Assembly: GCF_000817815.1 (NCBI RefSeq)
Contig: NZ_JPRD01000040.1
Span: 49,512-113,511, forward strand
Length of the DNA: 64,000 bases
Direction of reading: 5' to 3'
Source of the DNA: Vibrio owensii CAIM 1854 = LMG 25443
Lineage (GTDB): Bacteria; Pseudomonadota; Gammaproteobacteria; Enterobacterales; Vibrionaceae
Shown piece by piece: positions 16,650 to 25,230 of the stretch (positions are counted from its first letter, which is position 1; every line of letters begins with the position of its first letter). The notes under the pieces are model-generated. The model made no database searches and was not told the DNA's origin. It worked only from the letters and a program-made list of their open reading frames with translations. The position numbers were made by a program, and so were the translations under genes.

Positions 16650-19600
16650 ATGTCAGATCCCAAGTTCATTCACCTAAGAATCCACAGTGATTTCTCTATG
16701 GTGGATGGTATCAACAAAGTTCCACCGCTCGTTAAGAAAGTCGCCGAACTCGGTATGCCTGCAATGGCGTTAACCGATTTCACCAACCTGTGTGGTTTGG
16801 TGAAATACTATGGCACCGCACACGGCAGTGGTGTGAAGCCAATCATCGGTGCAGACTTCAAAATGCAATCGGATGAGTTTGGTGAGGAGCTGACGCAATT
16901 AACGTTACTCGCAGCAAACAACGAAGGTTATAAAAACCTGACTTTGCTGATTTCAAAAGCTTACCTTCGTGGTCATGTACAACACCAACCGGTGCTCGAC
17001 AAAGCTTGGTTGGCTGAACTATCAGAAGGTTTGATCGTTCTTTCAGGCGCGAAAAACGGTGAAATCGGTAAAGCATTGCTAAAAGGCAACCGCAAAGTTG
17101 TCGACAGTTGTGTCGAGTTTTACAACCAATACTTTCCAGACCGCTTCTACCTAGAATTGGTTCGTACTGGTCGTCCAGATGAAGAAACTTACCTTCACTT
17201 TGCGATTGAATTGGCGGAAGAGGTTGAGCTGCCAGTTGTCGCAACCAACGAAGTCGTTTTCATCAGTGAAGACTTGTTTGACGCCCATGAAATCCGCGTT
17301 GCGATCCATGATGGCTACACCTTAGAAGATCCGCGTCGTCCGAAGAACTACAGTTCAGAACAATACCTGCGTACTGAAGAGGAAATGTGCGAGCTGTTTG
17401 CCGACATTCCGGAAGCGTTAGAAAACAGTGTTGAAATTGCCAAGCGTTGTAACGTGACAGTACGTCTTGGTGAATACTTCCTTCCCGCCTTCCCAACTGA
17501 AGGTATGGAAGAGACCGACTTCTTGGTAATGAAGTCTCGTGAAGGTCTGGAAGAGCGTTTAGAGTTCCTGTTCCCAGATGAGGAAGAGCGAAAACAGCGT
17601 CGTCCTGAATACGATGATCGTCTGCAAATCGAACTCGACGTAATCAACCAAATGGGGTTCCCAGGCTACTTCTTGATCGTAATGGAGTTCATCCAATGGT
17701 CGAAAGACAACGCGATTCCGGTAGGTCCGGGTCGTGGTTCAGGTGCTGGTTCTTTGGTGGCATACGCATTGAAGATCACTGACCTTGATCCATTGGAATA
17801 CGACCTTCTATTCGAACGTTTCTTGAACCCAGAACGTGTATCCATGCCCGATTTCGACGTCGACTTCTGTATGGATAAGCGTGACCAAGTAATTGATCAC
17901 GTAGCGGAGATGTATGGCCGTGATGCGGTATCTCAGATCATCACCTTCGGTACCATGGCGGCGAAAGCGGTAATCCGCGACGTAGGCCGTGTACTGGGTC
18001 ACCCGTTTGGCTTCGTTGATCGTATTTCAAAATTGGTTCCGCCTGATCCGGGTATGACGCTGGAAAAAGCGTTCAAAGCTGAGCCTGCACTGCCAGAGTT
18101 GTATGACGCAGACGAGGAAGTGAAAGAGCTTATCGACATGTGTCGCCTCCTTGAAGGTTGTACACGTAACGCCGGTAAGCACGCGGGTGGCGTTGTAATC
18201 TCACCAACCACCATTACTGACTTCGCGCCGATTTATGCCGACTCGGAAGGTCACTTCCCGGTTACTCAGTTTGATAAGAACGACGTTGAAACCGCCGGCC
18301 TGGTTAAGTTTGACTTCTTGGGTCTACGTACCCTCACCATCATCGACTGGGCGTTGGGTCTGATTAACCCGCGTCTAGAACGTGAAGGCAAAGATCCTGT
18401 TCGCATCGAATCGATTCCACTGGATGATGCGGCGTCATTCCGTTTGCTGCAAAACTCAGAAACCACTGCGGTATTCCAGCTTGAATCGCGCGGTATGAAA
18501 GAGCTGATCAAACGTCTGCAACCGGACTGTTTCGAAGACATCATCGCATTGGTGGCACTTTTCCGTCCGGGTCCACTGCAGTCGGGCATGGTAGATAACT
18601 TTATCGACCGTAAGCACGGCCGTGAGGCGATCTCATACCCAGATGAAAAGTGGCAACACGAATCGCTTAAAGAAATTCTCGATCCGACTTACGGCATCAT
18701 CCTGTATCAAGAACAGGTAATGCAGATCGCACAGGTACTGTCTGGTTACACCCTAGGTGGGGCGGATATGCTTCGTCGTGCGATGGGTAAGAAAAAACCG
18801 GAAGAGATGGCGAAACAGCGTGCTACCTTCGAAGAGGGGGCAATTGCCAACGGCGTCGATGGCGAGTTGGCGATGAAGATCTTCGACTTGGTAGAGAAGT
18901 TCGCGGGTTACGGCTTTAACAAATCTCACTCGGCAGCCTATGCATTGGTTTCGTACCAAACGCTATGGCTGAAGATGCACTATCCAGCGGAGTTCATGGC
19001 AGCGGTAATGACCGCCGATATGGATAACACAGAGAAAGTGGTTGGCCTAGTAGACGAATGTTTCCGCATGAAGCTCACCGTGCTTCCGCCAGACATCAAT
19101 GCCGGCTTGTACCGTTTTAACGTGGATGAGAATGGCGCGATTGTTTACGGTATTGGCGCGATTAAAGGCGTGGGTGAAGGCCCAATTGATGCAATTTTAG
19201 AAGCGCGCAACAAAGGCGGTCACTTCATCGACCTATTTGACTTCTGTGCGCGTATCGACCTGAAGAAGGTCAACAAGCGTGTAATCGAAAAGCTGATTTA
19301 CGCAGGCGCACTCGACAGGCTAGGTCCACATCGTGCGGCATTGATGGCATCACTCAATGATGCGGTGAAAGCGGCAAGCCAACACCACCAAGCGGAAGCC
19401 TTTGGTCAAACCGATATGTTCGGTGTATTGACTGATGCGCCAGAAGAGGTGGAACACAAATATACTCAAGTACCAGCGTGGCCAGAGAAAGTATGGTTAG
19501 AGGGTGAACGTGAGACGCTCGGTTTATATTTGACCGGCCACCCAGTTAACGCATACATAAAGGAACTAAATAAGTACGTTAGTTGTCGACTAAAAGACGC

Positions 19601-20129
19601 GACCCCAACTCGTCGCGATCAATCCGTGACAGTGGCGGGTCTGGTGATTGCAGCTCGTGTGATGACAACTAAACGCGGTACGCGTATCGGTATCATGACT
19701 CTGGACGACCGAAGTGGTCGAATGGAGGTGATGTTGTTCTCGGATGCGCTTGATAGGTATGCAGAACTTCTCGAAAAAGATAAAATTCTGGTGGTTTCTG
19801 GACAGGTCAGCTTTGATGACTTCAACGGTGGCCTTAAAATGTCGGCGCGTGAAGTTATGGATCTGGGTACCGCACGTGAGAAATACGCACGTGGTTTGTC
19901 GGTATCTATTGATGCTAGCCAGATCAACGATAAATTCTTTGAGCAATTTACTCGTATTTTAGAACCGCACAAAGCCGGAACCGTACCTGTCAATGTATAC
20001 TACCAGCGTGCCGACGCCAGAGCGCGGTTAACATTGGGCACCGAATGGCGAGTAACGCCAACAGATACATTACTAGACGATTTAAAACAGTTGCTTGGCA
20101 AAGGCCAAGTAGAACTCGAATTTAACTAA
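16650..20129 (+). CDS. dnaE: DNA polymerase III alpha subunit
   Basis: Catalytic polymerase of the replicative holoenzyme; its proofreading partner DnaQ is encoded at 29140. It is 1159 aa (E. coli 1160). It begins with a PHP domain (LRIHSDFSMVDG, residues about 1-280). The polymerase palm has PDFDVDF with Asp401 and Asp403, the same numbers as E. coli. A helix-hairpin-helix region near 830-900, an OB domain near 990-1080 and the C-terminal tau-binding tail follow. accA begins 47 bp downstream, the conserved order. Confidence 0.98.
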   Translation: MSDPKFIHLRIHSDFSMVDGINKVPPLVKKVAELGMPAMALTDFTNLCGLVKYYGTAHGSGVKPIIGADFKMQSDEFGEELTQLTLLAANNEGYKNLTLLISKAYLRGHVQHQPVLDKAWLAELSEGLIVLSGAKNGEIGKALLKGNRKVVDSCVEFYNQYFPDRFYLELVRTGRPDEETYLHFAIELAEEVELPVVATNEVVFISEDLFDAHEIRVAIHDGYTLEDPRRPKNYSSEQYLRTEEEMCELFADIPEALENSVEIAKRCNVTVRLGEYFLPAFPTEGMEETDFLVMKSREGLEERLEFLFPDEEERKQRRPEYDDRLQIELDVINQMGFPGYFLIVMEFIQWSKDNAIPVGPGRGSGAGSLVAYALKITDLDPLEYDLLFERFLNPERVSMPDFDVDFCMDKRDQVIDHVAEMYGRDAVSQIITFGTMAAKAVIRDVGRVLGHPFGFVDRISKLVPPDPGMTLEKAFKAEPALPELYDADEEVKELIDMCRLLEGCTRNAGKHAGGVVISPTTITDFAPIYADSEGHFPVTQFDKNDVETAGLVKFDFLGLRTLTIIDWALGLINPRLEREGKDPVRIESIPLDDAASFRLLQNSETTAVFQLESRGMKELIKRLQPDCFEDIIALVALFRPGPLQSGMVDNFIDRKHGREAISYPDEKWQHESLKEILDPTYGIILYQEQVMQIAQVLSGYTLGGADMLRRAMGKKKPEEMAKQRATFEEGAIANGVDGELAMKIFDLVEKFAGYGFNKSHSAAYALVSYQTLWLKMHYPAEFMAAVMTADMDNTEKVVGLVDECFRMKLTVLPPDINAGLYRFNVDENGAIVYGIGAIKGVGEGPIDAILEARNKGGHFIDLFDFCARIDLKKVNKRVIEKLIYAGALDRLGPHRAALMASLNDAVKAASQHHQAEAFGQTDMFGVLTDAPEEVEHKYTQVPAWPEKVWLEGERETLGLYLTGHPVNAYIKELNKYVSCRLKDATPTRRDQSVTVAGLVIAARVMTTKRGTRIGIMTLDDRSGRMEVMLFSDALDRYAELLEKDKILVVSGQVSFDDFNGGLKMSAREVMDLGTAREKYARGLSVSIDASQINDKFFEQFTRILEPHKAGTVPVNVYYQRADARARLTLGTEWRVTPTDTLLDDLKQLLGKGQVELEFN

Positions 20130-20175
20130 AAATTCAGCGCAATATGTAAGACGCTGAGTAAAAAAGGATTCATAG

Positions 20176-21135
20176 ATGAGCCTAAACTTTCTTGAATTTG
20201 AAAAGCCAATTGCAGAACTAGAAGCGAAAATCGAAGCGCTACGTGACGTATCTCGTCACGGTGGTGATTCTGCGGTTGACCTTGATAAAGAAATCGAACA
20301 GCTTGAGAAAAAGAGCCTAGAACTTAAGAAGAAAACCTTCAGCAATCTAGGTGCATGGGAAACAGCTCAACTGGCTCGTCACCCTTTACGTCCATACACA
20401 CTAGATTACATCAAGCACGCATTTGATGAATTTGATGAACTAGCGGGTGACCGTGCGTTTGCTGACGACAAAGCGATCGTTGGTGGTATCGCTCGTCTTG
20501 AAGGTCGCCCAGTGATGATCATTGGTCACCAGAAAGGTCGTGAGACCAAAGAAAAAGTAAAACGTAACTTTGGTATGCCTAAACCAGAAGGTTACCGTAA
20601 AGCGCTACGTTTGATGGAAATGGCAGAGCGTTTCAACATGCCTATCATCACTTTCATCGACACAGCAGGTGCATACCCAGGTGTTGGCGCAGAAGAGCGT
20701 GGCCAATCTGAAGCGATCGCGAAGAACCTTAAAGTGATGTCTGGTCTTAAAGTACCAGTAATCTGTAACGTTGTTGGCGAAGGCGGCTCAGGCGGTGCAC
20801 TTGCAATCGGTGTAGGTGACTACGTGAACATGCTTCAGTACTCAACGTACTCAGTAATCTCTCCAGAAGGTTGTGCTTCAATCCTGTGGCGTGATTCAGA
20901 CAAAGCACCACAAGCAGCAGACGCGATGGGCCTAACCGCTCCACGTCTGAAAGAGCTTGAGCTTATCGATGAAATCATCGAAGAGCCACTAGGCGGTGCA
21001 CACCGTGACCACGTTCAAATGGCTGAAAACATGAAAGCAAACTTGCTTCGTCAGCTAGAAGATCTTGAGCAACTAGACCACGAAACGCTACTAGAGCGTC
21101 GTTACCAACGTCTAATGAACTACGGTTACTGCTAA
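20176..21135 (+). CDS. accA: Acetyl-CoA carboxylase carboxyltransferase subunit alpha
   Basis: With AccD it transfers carboxyl from biotin to acetyl-CoA, the first committed step of fatty acid synthesis. It is 319 aa, the E. coli length. The crotonase-fold core shows ITFIDTAGAYPGVGAEERGQ near residue 158 and the oxyanion loop GEGGSGGALAIG near 205. It starts behind AAGGA and is closed by a strong terminator. It is the end of the long uppS-accA block. Confidence 0.98.
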   Translation: MSLNFLEFEKPIAELEAKIEALRDVSRHGGDSAVDLDKEIEQLEKKSLELKKKTFSNLGAWETAQLARHPLRPYTLDYIKHAFDEFDELAGDRAFADDKAIVGGIARLEGRPVMIIGHQKGRETKEKVKRNFGMPKPEGYRKALRLMEMAERFNMPIITFIDTAGAYPGVGAEERGQSEAIAKNLKVMSGLKVPVICNVVGEGGSGGALAIGVGDYVNMLQYSTYSVISPEGCASILWRDSDKAPQAADAMGLTAPRLKELELIDEIIEEPLGGAHRDHVQMAENMKANLLRQLEDLEQLDHETLLERRYQRLMNYGYC

Positions 21136-21189
21136 TTACAGCTGTCGCTAGGCGTTAGCTGAATTCTCGCAAGATTACAGATAAAATAG

Positions 21190-21220
21190 AAAGGGTTGGG
21201 CATGCGTCCAACCCTTTTTT
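21190..21220 (+). terminator. accA terminator
   Basis: AAAGGGTTGG (21190-21199) pairs with CCAACCCTTT (21208-21217), followed by more T. Confidence 0.92.
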
Positions 21221-21238
21221 GTTTCTATCGGATGATTT

Positions 21239-22585
21239 ATGGAATCGCTTTACTCGCAATTTGCTCAAGTTCTTGATCGTTATTACCAATCAGGCACCAA
21301 GATTGTCTTGGCGTTTAGTGGTGGGGTGGATTCGCGTTTATTACTCGAGCTGCTTAGCCGTTATCGCCAAGCGCATTCGATAGACAATCAATCAGCAGAT
21401 TCTAAATCCGTTAGCTGTCACGCGGTGTACGTACATCATGGTTTGAGTACGAATGCGGACGACTGGGCAAATCAATGTTTAGTTTGGGCTCAGCAAGCGG
21501 GAATCTCATGCTCGGTTGAGCATGTGAACTTAGACATCAATAGTGGTGAAAGCATTGAGTTGCTGGCGCGTGAAGCACGTTACCAGGTCTTAGCAAAGCA
21601 TATCCAAATGGGTGACTTATTGCTGACAGGGCAACATGCCGATGACCAAGTGGAAACCTTCTTGTTAGCACTTAAACGTGGCAGCGGACCAAAGGGGTTA
21701 TCATCGATGGCTGAAAGCATGCCGTTTGCTGATGGCACATTAGTTCGCCCATTACTGGCCGTTACGCGAGAGCAAATCGAGGCGGCAGCCAGAGAACAAA
21801 AGCTGGATTGGGTAGAAGACGAAAGCAACCAAGATACTCGTTACGATCGTAACTTCCTCCGTCATCGCATTGTGCCTGAGCTATCTGAACGTTGGCCGAG
21901 TATCCATCAAGCGGTGCAGCGCAGTGCGAGTTTGTGCGCGCAGCAAGAAGCTTTGCTGGACGAGTTGCTTAGCGCAGTGTTTGAACGTGCTCTACAAAGT
22001 GATTTGAGTCTTAGTATTGAAGAGTTAGCTACGCACAGTGAATTGGCTCGTGCGCGATTGGTTCGTATGTGGCTGGCTAAGCTAAATGCCAATATGCCAA
22101 CACAAGTTCAGCTCAATTTGATTTGGAATGAGGTCGCGCTGGCGCAGCAAGATGCCAATCCAAAGCTTCAGCTCAAGCAGGGTGAAGTTCGTCGTTTTCA
22201 GAATCGCCTGTATTGGGTAACCGAAACGGTTGATGTCACGACGTGGCAGAGTGACATTCAAACCGATACTGCTTTGGTATTGCCTGAGCGACTCGGGGAG
22301 CTCACTTTGAGTACCAACTCAGAACAAGCCAGCATTGCTTTGCCGCCTCAACCTGAACTTCTCAGAGTGACGTTTAATCCGGAAGGACTCTCTGCGCACC
22401 CAACTACGCGGAATCACAGTCGTAAGCTGAAGAAGTTGTTTCAAGAGTACAACGTGCCGAGTTGGCTGCGTCGCCAGATCCCGATTCTGATGTACCAAGA
22501 TCAGGTGGTGGCGGTCGGTGATTTGTTTGTTGATCAAGCCTTCAGTGGCCAAGATTGTGAACTTATCTGGCGCAAGTCGTTGTAA
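21239..22585 (+). CDS. tilS: tRNA(Ile)-lysidine synthase
   Basis: Converts the wobble cytidine of the AUA-reading tRNA-Ile to lysidine with ATP and lysine. It is 448 aa. The PP-loop SGGVDS is at residues 27-32, and the family's C-terminal anticodon-side domain ends the protein. It follows accA, as in E. coli, after a terminator and with only 18 bp between that terminator and the ATG, so its promoter may lie within the accA end or it depends on readthrough. Confidence 0.96.
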   Translation: MESLYSQFAQVLDRYYQSGTKIVLAFSGGVDSRLLLELLSRYRQAHSIDNQSADSKSVSCHAVYVHHGLSTNADDWANQCLVWAQQAGISCSVEHVNLDINSGESIELLAREARYQVLAKHIQMGDLLLTGQHADDQVETFLLALKRGSGPKGLSSMAESMPFADGTLVRPLLAVTREQIEAAAREQKLDWVEDESNQDTRYDRNFLRHRIVPELSERWPSIHQAVQRSASLCAQQEALLDELLSAVFERALQSDLSLSIEELATHSELARARLVRMWLAKLNANMPTQVQLNLIWNEVALAQQDANPKLQLKQGEVRRFQNRLYWVTETVDVTTWQSDIQTDTALVLPERLGELTLSTNSEQASIALPPQPELLRVTFNPEGLSAHPTTRNHSRKLKKLFQEYNVPSWLRRQIPILMYQDQVVAVGDLFVDQAFSGQDCELIWRKSL

Positions 22586-22649
22586 TTCATGCCACAATGT
22601 CGATGATAAAATATAAAAATCCTTAAATAATAATCGATTAGGTGAAGCA

Positions 22650-22964
22650 ATGAAGAAAACAATCATGGGCGCAATGGTGGCGCTAACCATGTTAAGTGGG
22701 CAAGCTCTGGCGGCAGGTGATGTAGCTGCAGGGCAAGCAAAAGCAGGCGTATGTGCTGCTTGTCATGGTGCGGATGGTATCGCGGTGATTCCTGGTTACC
22801 CAAACCTGAAAGGCCAGAATGAGCAATACATCGTAAGTTCAATCAAGGCGTACAAAGCGGGTCAACGCACAGGTGGCCTTGCTGCAGTGATGCAAGCGCA
22901 AGCGAATCTATTGTCAGACGAAGATATCGCAAACTTAGCAGCGTACTACGCAAGCTTGAAGTAA
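22650..22964 (+). CDS. Small periplasmic class I cytochrome c
   Basis: 104-aa electron carrier with a signal peptide ending at LSGQALAAG. The single heme-binding motif CAACH is at residues 35-39, and the likely axial Met is Met81 in AAVMQAQ. The region PGYPNLKGQNEQYI is typical of c5/c554-type cytochromes that donate electrons to terminal oxidases or peroxidases. It is monocistronic: promoter region 22586-22649 and a terminator at 23007. The exact redox partner cannot be told from sequence. Confidence 0.9.
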   Translation: MKKTIMGAMVALTMLSGQALAAGDVAAGQAKAGVCAACHGADGIAVIPGYPNLKGQNEQYIVSSIKAYKAGQRTGGLAAVMQAQANLLSDEDIANLAAYYASLK

Positions 22965-23006
22965 GCGCGGCTTGTCGCTGTAACCCAGGCAAAGATTTAG
23001 ACCAAG

Positions 23007-23030
23007 CCAGAGCCAGTGCTCTGGTTTTTT
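23007..23030 (+). terminator. Cytochrome c gene terminator
   Basis: CCAGAGC (23007-23013) pairs with GCTCTGG (23018-23024), followed by six T. Confidence 0.9.
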
Positions 23031-23133
23031 CGTTTCGGGCATGCGGGATTGCTGACTGCGCGACTTTGTTACATTCATCGGCAAATAAATTCCACCAGTG
23101 TCAGGATTTTCAGGTGCTTGGTGACAACAAGGA

Positions 23134-23162
23134 TTGAATGTTGTGAGACGCTAACCGATAAT
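23134..23162 (+). promoter_or_regulatory. glnB sigma-70 promoter
   Basis: TTGAAT (23134-23139), a 17-bp spacer and GATAAT (23157-23162). Transcription would start near 23169, inside the PurR-like box that follows. Confidence 0.65.
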
Positions 23163-23164
23163 AT

Positions 23165-23180
23165 GCGCAAACGATTGAAG
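23165..23180 (+). promoter_or_regulatory. PurR-like operator of glnB
   Basis: GCGCAAACGATTGAAG matches the core CGCAAACGnTT of the PurR consensus; the 3' part is degenerate. It overlaps the predicted start of transcription. In E. coli glnB is a known PurR target, which supports the call. Confidence 0.5.
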
Positions 23181-23194
23181 CTTAAGGGATGAAC

Positions 23195-23533
23195 ATGAAA
23201 AAGATTGAAGCGATTATCAAGCCATTCAAATTGGATGATGTTCGAGAAGCATTGGCTGAAGTAGGCATTACAGGGATGACCGTCTCTGAAGTGAAAGGCT
23301 TTGGTCGTCAGAAAGGTCACACAGAATTGTACCGTGGTGCTGAGTACATGGTGGATTTCCTTCCTAAAGTGAAGCTAGAAATCGTAGTGACAGAAGACGT
23401 TGCAGACAAGTGTGTAGAAACCATCATTGAAACGGCGCAAACCGGTAAGATTGGTGATGGTAAGATCTTCGTAACCGACGTAGAGCGTGTAGTACGTATC
23501 CGTACGGGTGAAGAAGACGAAGACGCAATCTAA
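23195..23533 (+). CDS. glnB: Nitrogen regulatory protein P-II
   Basis: Trimeric signal protein that senses 2-oxoglutarate and ATP and is uridylylated by GlnD at low glutamine; it controls NtrB and GlnE. It is 112 aa, the E. coli length. The T-loop holds the uridylylation site Tyr51 in YRGAEYMVDF, and the C-terminal RIRTGEEDEDAI is typical. ATG at 23195 is chosen because AAGGG lies 6 bp upstream; the ATG at 23189 directly abuts that site. A separate promoter and PurR-like box precede it, and a terminator follows. Confidence 0.97.
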   Translation: MKKIEAIIKPFKLDDVREALAEVGITGMTVSEVKGFGRQKGHTELYRGAEYMVDFLPKVKLEIVVTEDVADKCVETIIETAQTGKIGDGKIFVTDVERVVRIRTGEEDEDAI

Positions 23534-23593
23534 TCTTTATCCAGATAGATATAAGATTTCACTACAGCATGTGGTGAAAATTTGAGTAAGCTA

Positions 23594-23621
23594 AAAGGGA
23601 GCCGAGAATGGCTCCTTTTTT
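23594..23621 (+). terminator. glnB terminator
   Basis: GGAGCC (23598-23603) pairs with GGCTCC (23610-23615), flanked by A's and followed by six T. An ATG at 23608 sits in its loop. Confidence 0.9.
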
Positions 23622-23667
23622 ATTGCTCGTATTTTTGATTCCATTTTATTTGCATTCAGGTAGGTCT

Positions 23668-24516
23668 ATGTATCAGCGTTTAGCTTTTGCGTTAGTTTTT
23701 CTCATTATCGCTGGGTTTGTGAGTTTTCAGGTGATCTTTACTGTGCCGGAACAACCACAGATTGTTACTCAAACAGGGACGAACATTACTCAAGACATCC
23801 GCTGTATGGAGTTTAATAAGCCACAAGCGATTGATAAGGATGGTGAGCTTAACGTTTTGGTATGGAACATCTATAAGCAAAACAGAGACAACTGGCAACA
23901 AGCGCTCGATGCTTTCTCTGCCAATAAGCAGTTGTTGCTTTTACAAGAAGCCAGTTTGACCGATGAGTTTAAAAACTGGCTGGTGGAAGGCCATTGGATG
24001 AGCAACCAAGTAAGCGCGTTTAAGGCACTAGGAAGTGGTGCAGGGGTAATCAGTATTGCGCAGAAAGAGCCAATTCGTGCTTGCGCATACACTTCTAAAG
24101 AACCATGGCTGCGTTTGCCAAAGTCGGCTCTGTACAGCAAGTATCAACTTAGCAATGGCGAAACCCTCGCCGTGGTAAACATTCATGCGATTAACTTTAC
24201 CGTTGGCACTGAAGAGTACACTTCACAGTTGTCTGGTTTAGAAATGGTTCTAAAAGAGCACAAAGGCCCAATTTTGTTTGCGGGGGATTTTAATAGCTGG
24301 AGTGAGGACCGCGTGAAAGCAATGAAGAAGGCTCTCCAAAAGGCAGACCTACAAGAAGCGAAGTTCAGTCAAGACAATCGCACTCAGTTCATTACCGGAT
24401 TGCCGCTCGACCACGTATTTTATCGAGGTCTGACCCTCAAAAACGCGAAAGCGCCGCAGAGCGACGCTTCCGATCATAATCCATTATTGGTGTCGTTTAC
24501 GCTTAACCACCAGTAA
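23668..24516 (+). CDS. yafD: YafD-like endonuclease/exonuclease/phosphatase family protein
   Basis: 282 aa from ATG at 23668, which has CAGGTAGG 5 bp upstream. An in-frame ATG at 23608 lies inside the glnB terminator and is rejected. An N-terminal membrane segment (about 4-25) is followed by an EEP-fold domain with LVWNIYK, LLLQEA (metal-binding Glu), AGDFNSW, LPLDHVFY and ASDHNP, the ordered catalytic motifs of the superfamily. In E. coli yafD lies beside mltD, gloB, rnhA and dnaQ, and the same genes follow here. The substrate is unknown; a periplasmic or membrane-side nuclease or phosphatase is possible. Confidence 0.88.
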   Translation: MYQRLAFALVFLIIAGFVSFQVIFTVPEQPQIVTQTGTNITQDIRCMEFNKPQAIDKDGELNVLVWNIYKQNRDNWQQALDAFSANKQLLLLQEASLTDEFKNWLVEGHWMSNQVSAFKALGSGAGVISIAQKEPIRACAYTSKEPWLRLPKSALYSKYQLSNGETLAVVNIHAINFTVGTEEYTSQLSGLEMVLKEHKGPILFAGDFNSWSEDRVKAMKKALQKADLQEAKFSQDNRTQFITGLPLDHVFYRGLTLKNAKAPQSDASDHNPLLVSFTLNHQ

Positions 24517-24543
24517 GGGCTCTTATGAACTCGCTTAAATGGC

Positions 24544-25230
24544 TTAAGCAATAACGATGTACAAGGCCCAAATCACGTAAAACGCAATCCAAGGCAGGCT
24601 CGAAATTACAAGAGCCTGTCCACGTTCAAACTCTGTCCAAGTCAGAACCACACCGTAACCAAGCACAATGTACCAAGGCAAAAGCAGCGGTAATGAGCTA
24701 GCAAAATGTGACCATTCATTAGTGAGTGGCAGTTTTAACAAACCATTTAGGCTGTTTAAATCCGCCGCGTACGTCATTACTTGACCGTGTTTTAGCAACA
24801 GGCTCGCATAGCTTGCGATGTCGCCTAGTACCGCTGGGAATAAGATTGCAGAAGCCGCCGCAAACCATTTCCAGTAACCGTATTGTTGTTTGCTTGCTTT
24901 AGTCGCTAGGAAGAACCACAGCGCCAAAAGCAGCAGAGTTGCAAAGCGGTTAAACACATCATTGATGATCGCACTTGCCATCAGCGTGTTTGGCTCCAAC
25001 AGTTCAATCTGCTTAGGATCGACCTGTTGGAATTGAGCTGTTAATTGTTCACTTAACCAAGTGAAATCCACATTCGAGAAATAGGCACCCCAAAATAGGA
25101 ATGGACTGAGCATCAAAAAGATGAACGGTTGCCACCCCCAGCCTCCACGCTGATACAGCGCCAAGAAGCTAGATGTTGGAGATCGAAAAATATCCAACAA
25201 CATTACAAGCGGGTTACTCGATGGGTTCAT
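24544..25230 (-). CDS. YIP1-family membrane protein
   Basis: 228 aa with about five hydrophobic segments (for example 35-52, 90-110, 125-150, 165-185, 200-225). The N-terminal LLDIFRSPTSSFLAL followed by a WGWQPF segment resembles YIP1-domain proteins of gammaproteobacteria. Function is unknown. Its ATG overlaps the mltD stop by 4 bp (ATGA), so it is translated together with the lytic transglycosylase; a role linked to envelope remodelling is only a guess from this coupling. Confidence 0.75.
   Translation of the reverse strand: MNPSSNPLVMLLDIFRSPTSSFLALYQRGGWGWQPFIFLMLSPFLFWGAYFSNVDFTWLSEQLTAQFQQVDPKQIELLEPNTLMASAIINDVFNRFATLLLLALWFFLATKASKQQYGYWKWFAAASAILFPAVLGDIASYASLLLKHGQVMTYAADLNSLNGLLKLPLTNEWSHFASSLPLLLPWYIVLGYGVVLTWTEFERGQALVISSLPWIAFYVIWALYIVIA

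Noticed and set aside
23608..23667. Longer N-terminus for the yafD-like gene
   Set aside because: The ATG sits in the glnB terminator loop; the ATG at 23668 has CAGGTAGG at good spacing.
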